Shown here in pieces: positions 59,682 through 64,000 of a stretch of DNA of 64,000 bases. This DNA is from Miltoncostaea sp036826475. Lineage in GTDB: Bacteria; Actinomycetota; Thermoleophilia; Miltoncostaeales; Miltoncostaeaceae. The notes below the pieces were generated by a model that searched no databases, was not told the DNA's origin, and worked only from the letters and a program-made list of their open reading frames with translations. Each line of letters opens with the position of its first letter. Position 1 is the stretch's first letter. The stretch covers positions 8,279 through 72,278 of the forward strand of contig DAISWG010000013.1 in NCBI GenBank assembly GCA_036826475.1. Reading direction: 5' to 3'. A program made the position numbers and the translations under genes.

Positions 59682-60457
59682 GCGAGCTCGTCGACCAGGT
59701 CGGCGACGGACGCGACGACGCGCGACGGCCGGTACGAGAAGCGGTCGATCTCGTGCTCGATCGTCACGCCGCTGAGCACCAGGATGGTCTCGAGCCCCGC
59801 CTCGAGGCCGGCGACGATGTCGGTGTCCATGCGGTCGCCGATCATCGCGGTGCAGTCCGAGTGCGCGTCGATGGCGTTGAGCGCCGACCGCATCATCAGC
59901 GGGTTCGGCTTGCCCACGTAGTACGGCTCCGCGTTGGTCGCGCGGCTGATCAGCGCGGCCACCGCGCCGGTGGCGGGCACCGGGCCGGCGGGGGTCGGGC
60001 CGATCGGGTCCGGGTTGGTGGCGATGAAGCGCGCCCCCGACGCGATCAGGCGGATCGCCAGGGTGATGCGCTCCAGGCTGTACGAGCGGGTCTCGCCGAG
60101 CACCACGTAGTCGGGCGACCGCTCGCTCATCGTGTAGCCCGCCTCGTGCAGGGCGGTGGTGAGGCCCGACTCGCCGATCACGAAGGCCGAGCCGCCGGGC
60201 CGCTGGTCGGCCAGGAACGACGCGGTCGCGAGCGCCGAGGTCCAGATCGACTCCTCCGGCACGTCCAGGCCGCTGGCGCGCAGCCGCGCCGCCAGGTCGC
60301 GCGGCGTGTAGATCGAGTTGTTGGTCAGGACCAGGAACGGCCGGCCCAGCTCGCGGAGCCGCCCGATGAAGGCGTCGGCGCCCGGGATGGCGCGCTCCTC
60401 GTGCACCAGGACGCCGTCCATGTCCATCAGCCACGCCTGCGTCGGCTCGCGACCCAC
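59678..60457 (-). CDS. HAD-IIA phosphatase (NagD-like)
   Basis: A 259-aa haloacid-dehalogenase-type phosphatase. Motif I is WLMDMDGVLVHEE with both catalytic Asp, motif II is FLVLTNNS, motif III has the Lys in YYVGKPNPLM, and motif IV is MIGDRMDTDIVAGLEAG. A C2 cap of the NagD type lies between. Family members act on sugar or nucleotide phosphates. GTG 60457 gives a short N-terminus (GREPTQAW). It is divergent from the MaoC gene. Confidence 0.92.
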   Translation of the reverse strand: MGREPTQAWLMDMDGVLVHEERAIPGADAFIGRLRELGRPFLVLTNNSIYTPRDLAARLRASGLDVPEESIWTSALATASFLADQRPGGSAFVIGESGLTTALHEAGYTMSERSPDYVVLGETRSYSLERITLAIRLIASGARFIATNPDPIGPTPAGPVPATGAVAALISRATNAEPYYVGKPNPLMMRSALNAIDAHSDCTAMIGDRMDTDIVAGLEAGLETILVLSGVTIEHEIDRFSYRPSRVVASVADLVDELA

Positions 60458-60607
60458 GCCCGGAGCTTACGGACCGGGGCCGCCCGTGCCGATGCGTGGG
60501 CGGTGAGCGTCTCCGCCGCCTTCCGTGGCGGCACGGTCACGCCCCTGATCCATACCCCCGGCGTCCGTAACCCCGGGGCGGCCGGCGTTTCGTGACACCA
60601 TCGGGCC

Positions 60608-61054
60608 GTGCACCTGGAGGACTTCAGCCCGGGCGACCGGTTCGTCACCCCCGAGCGGGAGGTCGGCGAGGCCGAGATCGTCGCGTTCGCCCGGGAATGG
60701 GATCCGCAGCCGTTCCACACCGACCCTGACGCCGGCCCCGCGTCGGTGTTCGGGCGGCACGTCGGCAGCGGCTGGCACACGGCGGCGATCACGATGCGCC
60801 TGTGGGTCGACCACGGCCCCGCCGTCGCGGGCGGGACGGTCGGCCTGGGGGTCGACGACATGCGATGGGGGCCGCTGGTGCCGGGCGACCGGCTGCGGCT
60901 GGAGGGGGAGGTGCTGGAGGTGCGGCCGTCGCGCAGCGGCGCCCCCCGCGGCGTGGTGCGGCTGCGCATCCGCACCCTCAACCAGCGCGACGAGGAGGTG
61001 CAGCACATGGTCACCGCCATCCTCGTGCCGGCCCGTGACGGCGCCGCGGGATGA
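60608..61054 (+). CDS. MaoC-like dehydratase (hot-dog fold)
   Basis: A 148-aa single hot-dog domain. The hydratase-2 motif is visible as FAREWDPQPFHTDPDAGPAS, with the conserved Asp and His, followed by VGSGWHTAAITMRLWV and a WGPLVPGDRLRLEGEVLEV strand pair. It probably hydrates an enoyl-CoA or acts on a related thioester. GTG 60608 starts it. No fatty-acid genes are adjacent. Nothing was recognised in the 150 bp upstream. Confidence 0.9.
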   Translation: MHLEDFSPGDRFVTPEREVGEAEIVAFAREWDPQPFHTDPDAGPASVFGRHVGSGWHTAAITMRLWVDHGPAVAGGTVGLGVDDMRWGPLVPGDRLRLEGEVLEVRPSRSGAPRGVVRLRIRTLNQRDEEVQHMVTAILVPARDGAAG

Positions 61055-61197
61055 CGCCGCCTCCTCCGCGGGGATGACGCCTCCGCGCCGAGGATCACCC
61101 CCGGGGACCAGGCCGGTGCATCCTCCCGCGTGACGATCCCGTGAGTGGCGGGCCATAGCGTCGCGGGCGTCCCCAGTCGCCCCCACGGAGGCACCCG

Positions 61198-61305
61198 ATG
61201 CGCCCGTCCACCGCCCTCTCGCTGTTCGGCTTCCTCGCCGCCCTGGTCACCGAGATCGTCTTCGGCCGGGCTCCCGGCGAGGTCCCCGCGGTGCCGCCCC
61301 GCTAG
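61198..61305 (+). CDS. 35-aa membrane peptide
   Basis: A 35-aa protein, MRPSTALSLFGFLAALVTEI followed by a short Pro-rich tail. The hydrophobic part fits one membrane helix. GGAGG lies 7 bp before ATG 61198, a strong ribosome-binding site, which supports expression. No family known. It is convergent with the FAD monooxygenase gene, 16 bp away, and stands 143 bp after the MaoC gene. Confidence 0.5.
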   Translation: MRPSTALSLFGFLAALVTEIVFGRAPGEVPAVPPR

Positions 61306-61321
61306 CCCCGGCGCGAGCGGA

Positions 61322-62338
61322 TCACGCCGGCGGCCACCGCTCGTGCTCGGGCGGCCGGCCGGTGGCGTAGACCTTCGACGCCGTGCCGCCCACCGCCAGG
61401 TACGGCGCGATCGCGGGCCGGCGCCAATGCTCGTAGGAGCGGCACGCCGCGTCGGGGTCGTCCGGGTTCTGGGCGACGGCGATCGCGAGGGCCTGGGCAT
61501 CGCCCATCCCGAGCCCGGAGCCGATGCCCACCTCCGGGTTCATGGCGTGGAGGGCCTCGCCGATGAGCGCGACCCCGGGGCGCCACCACTCCTCGCAGCG
61601 CACCTCGGTGACCTCGCGGTAGGCGAGGTCGTCGTCGGTGAGGGGGGCGAGCACCTCCGCGCCCTGCGGCAGCAGGCGCAGGTACGCCTCGCGGAACGCG
61701 TCCATGCCGGGAGCCAGGGCCTCCTCCGCGCCGCCGGGGACGCGGTCGATCTGCCACCCGCCGGCGCTCCCCTCGGCCCAGTCGAGCAGCGTCACCTGCC
61801 GCCCGTCGCTGAGGAACGCGATCGAGAACGGCTCGGGCGCGTGGACGGGGCTGCGGAACGACACGAACGCCGTGTCGGCCAGGCGCAGGTCGGCGCTGAT
61901 GCCGGCCAGCTCGCGCACCCGCGACCCGGTGCCGTCGGCGCCCACCACCAGGTCGGCGGGGTGGTCGCGCTCGCCGTCGGGGGTCCGGAGCCGGGCCCCG
62001 ACCACCCGCTCCCCGTCGCGGAGGAGATCCACCAGCTCGTGCTCCCACAGGATCTCGAGCCCCTCGCGCAGCACCTCCACCACGGTCTGCCGCGGCACCG
62101 AGATCGAGACGGGCCAGCCGTCGCGCAAGGGCGGCACGTCGATCCCCGCGCCGCGGATCGGGGTGAGCACCCCGATCTCCTCCAGGGCGTCGTAGGCCTG
62201 GAACGGCAGCATGATGGGTCCCGGGATGCGCCGGTCGGGCGCGGCCCGCTCGATGATGGCCACGTCGCCGCCGCGGTGCTGGATGCCCCGCGCCAGCACA
62301 AGCCCGGCCATGCCCCCGCCGGAGATCAGGATCCGCAT
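61322..62338 (-). CDS. FAD-dependent aromatic monooxygenase
   Basis: A 338-aa class A flavoprotein hydroxylase. The Rossmann motif is ILISGGGMAGLVLARGI at the N-terminus, the DG motif is LVVGADGTGSRVRELAG near residue 130-150, and the GD-type FAD motif is VALIGEALHAMNPEVGIG near residue 270, where GEA replaces the usual GDA. Substrate unknown; family members hydroxylate phenols or polyketides. The small gene at 62355 is adjacent on the same strand. Confidence 0.92.
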   Translation of the reverse strand: MRILISGGGMAGLVLARGIQHRGGDVAIIERAAPDRRIPGPIMLPFQAYDALEEIGVLTPIRGAGIDVPPLRDGWPVSISVPRQTVVEVLREGLEILWEHELVDLLRDGERVVGARLRTPDGERDHPADLVVGADGTGSRVRELAGISADLRLADTAFVSFRSPVHAPEPFSIAFLSDGRQVTLLDWAEGSAGGWQIDRVPGGAEEALAPGMDAFREAYLRLLPQGAEVLAPLTDDDLAYREVTEVRCEEWWRPGVALIGEALHAMNPEVGIGSGLGMGDAQALAIAVAQNPDDPDAACRSYEHWRRPAIAPYLAVGGTASKVYATGRPPEHERWPPA

Positions 62339-62354
62339 GTCCAGAGCCTAGGCG

Positions 62355-62639
62355 TCAGGGCCCGGCGGGGCCCCCGAGCTCGGCGATCACGTCGTCCTCG
62401 AGGGCGGCGACCATCTCCTCCAGGCGGGCTCCGCCCAGGCCGAGCGCCTCCGCCACCTCCACCCGGGTGCGGGGGCGGGCGGGGCTGCGGTCGAGGCCCA
62501 GGCGCAGGCGCAGCACCGCCAGCAGGTCGGGCTCCAGGCGCAGGGCCGCCGGCGACGCCGCCAGCTCGGCGAGGTCGCGGGCGCCGGCGCGCGCCGTCGC
62601 GTCGCGGCGGAAGCGGGCGAGTGCGCGGTCGTCGTCCAC
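62355..62639 (-). CDS. Small helix-turn-helix-like protein
   Basis: A 94-aa acidic helical protein. The C-terminal half (RTRVEVAEALGLGGARLEEM) has the spacing of a helix-turn-helix, resembling sigma-factor region 4 after LLAVLRLRLGLD. The N-terminal half is charged with no motif. GTG 62639 is used. It lies 16 bp upstream of the FAD monooxygenase on the same strand and may regulate it. Family assignment is uncertain. Confidence 0.55.
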   Translation of the reverse strand: MDDDRALARFRRDATARAGARDLAELAASPAALRLEPDLLAVLRLRLGLDRSPARPRTRVEVAEALGLGGARLEEMVAALEDDVIAELGGPAGP

Positions 62640-62726
62640 CGGCGCATCATGCCGGTCGGGCGTCGCCCGCGGCGGTGGCCGACGAGGCGTTCCCGGCCGG
62701 GGCGACGGGCGTGGTCGGCCGGCGGC

Positions 62727-63554
62727 TCATCGCCCGTCGTCCACCAGGGCGGCGGCCCCGATGTTCTCCTCCAGGTGCGCCAGGGACGACGTCCCGGGGA
62801 TCGGCAGCATCAGCGGCGAGCGGCGCAGCAGCCAGGCCAGGGCGCGCTGGGCCGGCGTGCCCGGCCCGTCGAGCCCCTCGCGCCCGTCGCGCGCGAGGCG
62901 GCCTGAGCCGAGCGGGAACCACGGCAGGAACGGGATGCCGTGGCGCTCGCAGATGGCCAGGACCTCGTCCTGGCGGTCCTCCCCGGCGGGCAGCCGGTTC
63001 TGCACCGACGCGACGTCGGCGACGGCCATCGCCCGCTCCAGCTGCGACGCGTTCACGTTCGAGACGCCGATCGCCACGATCTTGCCCGCCCGCTGCAGGT
63101 CGACCAGGGCCCCCACCGACTCCTCGTAGGGCACGTCCGGGTCGACCGTGTGGAGCTGGAACAGGGGGATCGCGTCGAGTCCCAGGAGCTCCAGGCTGCG
63201 CTCGCACTCGCGCGTCAGCACCTCCGGCCGGCAGTCCGGGTACCAGCCGCCGCGGGCGGAGCGGGCCAGGCCGCTCTTGGTGGCGATCACCAGGTCGCGC
63301 GGGTAGGGGCGCAGCGTCTCCCCGATCAGGCGCTCGCTGACCTCCGGCCCGTAGGAGTGGGCCGTGTCGATGAGGTTCACCCCCAGCTCGAGCGCCCGGC
63401 GCAGCACCGCGCGCGCCTCGTCGGGCCGCTCCGGCTCGCCCCGGATCCCCGGCCCCGTGAGGCGCATCGCCCCGAAGCCGAGGCGGTTGACCGTGAACGG
63501 CCCCACCCGCACCTGCCCGGCACGCGCCGCGCCGGCCCCCGTCCCTGCGGCCAT
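62727..63554 (-). CDS. Aldo/keto reductase
   Basis: A 275-aa NADPH-dependent oxidoreductase of the TIM-barrel AKR family. The catalytic residues are Asp and Tyr in LIDTAHSYGPEVSE, Lys in LVIATKSG and His in LFQLHTVDP; the cofactor pocket is IPGTSSLAHLEEN near the end. ATG 63554 has AGAAGGGAGG upstream. It is divergent from the truncated last gene with 162 bp between starts. Substrate unknown. The neighbouring flavoprotein could share a pathway with it. Confidence 0.92.
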   Translation of the reverse strand: MAAGTGAGAARAGQVRVGPFTVNRLGFGAMRLTGPGIRGEPERPDEARAVLRRALELGVNLIDTAHSYGPEVSERLIGETLRPYPRDLVIATKSGLARSARGGWYPDCRPEVLTRECERSLELLGLDAIPLFQLHTVDPDVPYEESVGALVDLQRAGKIVAIGVSNVNASQLERAMAVADVASVQNRLPAGEDRQDEVLAICERHGIPFLPWFPLGSGRLARDGREGLDGPGTPAQRALAWLLRRSPLMLPIPGTSSLAHLEENIGAAALVDDGR

Positions 63555-63716
63555 GGCCGCCTCCCTTCTCGCGGGTCCCGCGTCAGCGTAGGCCGGACCG
63601 CCCGCCCGCCGCCCCCCGGCGCGGGCTTCCCGCAGGCTCCCTGTGGCCGCGCCCGGTTGCCGGGCGCCGGAGGGGGCGGGACGGTGGGGTCCCGCCGTTC
63701 CCGCAGAGGAGGCCCC

Positions 63717-64000
63717 GTGGCTCCCGCCCATCCGCACCTCGACGCCGCACTCGCGCCGCCGGGGCTGGAGGACGCGCTCGCCTACCCGTTCTTCCGGACC
63801 GTCGCCGACCGCAAGAGCCGCCGCGTCGGGCTGGGGATGACCGTCGGGTCGGACGTGCTGGCGTACGAGAGCCCGTACGAGCCGGTGCCCCTCACCGAGC
63901 TGGAGGAGGCGCTGGTCTGCACCGCCGCGACCGGCCTCACGGGGCTCAACCTGGGCGACCTGGACCCGGCGCGCGGCATGAGCACCCTGGTGCAGTGGAC
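63717..64000 (+). CDS. N-terminal part of an unidentified protein (truncated by window end)
   Basis: The first 94 residues of a gene that runs past the window. GTG 63717 has a strong CAGAGGAGGCCCC upstream. The visible part includes DALAYPFFRTVADRKSRRVG and LTELEEALVCTAATGLTGLN, which suggests a soluble enzyme; the pattern faintly recalls nitroreductase-like folds, but no motif is decisive. Everything beyond residue 94 is unseen. Confidence 0.6.
   Translation, partial: MAPAHPHLDAALAPPGLEDALAYPFFRTVADRKSRRVGLGMTVGSDVLAYESPYEPVPLTELEEALVCTAATGLTGLNLGDLDPARGMSTLVQW

Overview
This 64-kb window is chromosomal DNA from a very GC-rich bacterium. By eye most genes are well above 70% GC, many start at GTG and third codon positions are almost all G or C. 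Actinobacterial traits are common: PASTA repeats, VanW, a CtaG-type oxidase factor, LLM flavoproteins, FakA/DegV pairs and MMPL pumps. My inference is an actinobacterium, perhaps of the Thermoleophilia (Solirubrobacter/Gaiella-like). I saw no rRNA, tRNA, CRISPR array, insertion sequence or prophage. The region reads as ordinary, tightly packed chromosome.

Layout. 1-4.4 kb: a RecB-like nuclease/helicase fusion divergent from DNA polymerase IV. 4.5-6.8 kb: an overlapping FakA/FakB-type pair. 6.8-9.7 kb: a compact three-gene operon built like a fused methylamine-dehydrogenase (Mau) maturation system. It holds a MauE-thioredoxin fusion, a CTG-started Tat-exported cysteine-rich protein, and a membrane/beta-propeller fusion whose frame contains a TGA at an SP-x-G motif, a possible selenocysteine. 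9.7-12.4 kb: HD-GYP, a structured intergenic region, ssb and a DsbA-like protein. 12.4-20.4 kb: envelope genes, including VanW, a PAC2 protein, a transglutaminase, a thioester-domain-like surface protein and a PASTA pseudokinase. 20.4-23.1 kb: an HNH endonuclease in lower-GC DNA and an ABC exporter. 23.2-26.9 kb: a ba3-like haem-copper oxidase whose subunit I carries a fused cytochrome c, with CtaG. 27-36.6 kb: GST, hydrolase, MMPL, EamA, an OpuC-type osmolyte importer and a ChaB/Rho-N protein.

36.7-43.3 kb: a second MMPL, then a NarL-type two-component system flanked by two paralogous membrane proteins. 43.3-46.5 kb: a GntR regulator divergent from an MFS transporter over a strong dyad, then a beta-propeller lipoprotein. 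46.6-49.4 kb: a candidate three-way-junction RNA, ahcY, a MerR regulator with its own palindrome, and murI with long poly-C tracts. 49.4-64 kb: GNAT enzymes, an LLM oxidoreductase, a serine hydrolase, an AI-2E family permease, a third MMPL, a DUF429-like protein, an M23 peptidase with three peptidoglycan-binding repeats, YihY with a 32-aa partner, a NagD-like phosphatase, MaoC, an FAD monooxygenase, an aldo/keto reductase and one truncated gene.

Packing is extreme. Within operons, starts and stops overlap as ATGA or GTGA. At six of about fifteen convergent junctions the two genes share the tetranucleotide CTAG as overlapping stop codons, so there is no room for a terminator between them. The most interesting region is the Mau-like operon at 6.8-9.7 kb, because of its CTG start, its three-way division of a known cofactor-enzyme machinery and its in-frame TGA followed by a SECIS-like hairpin.
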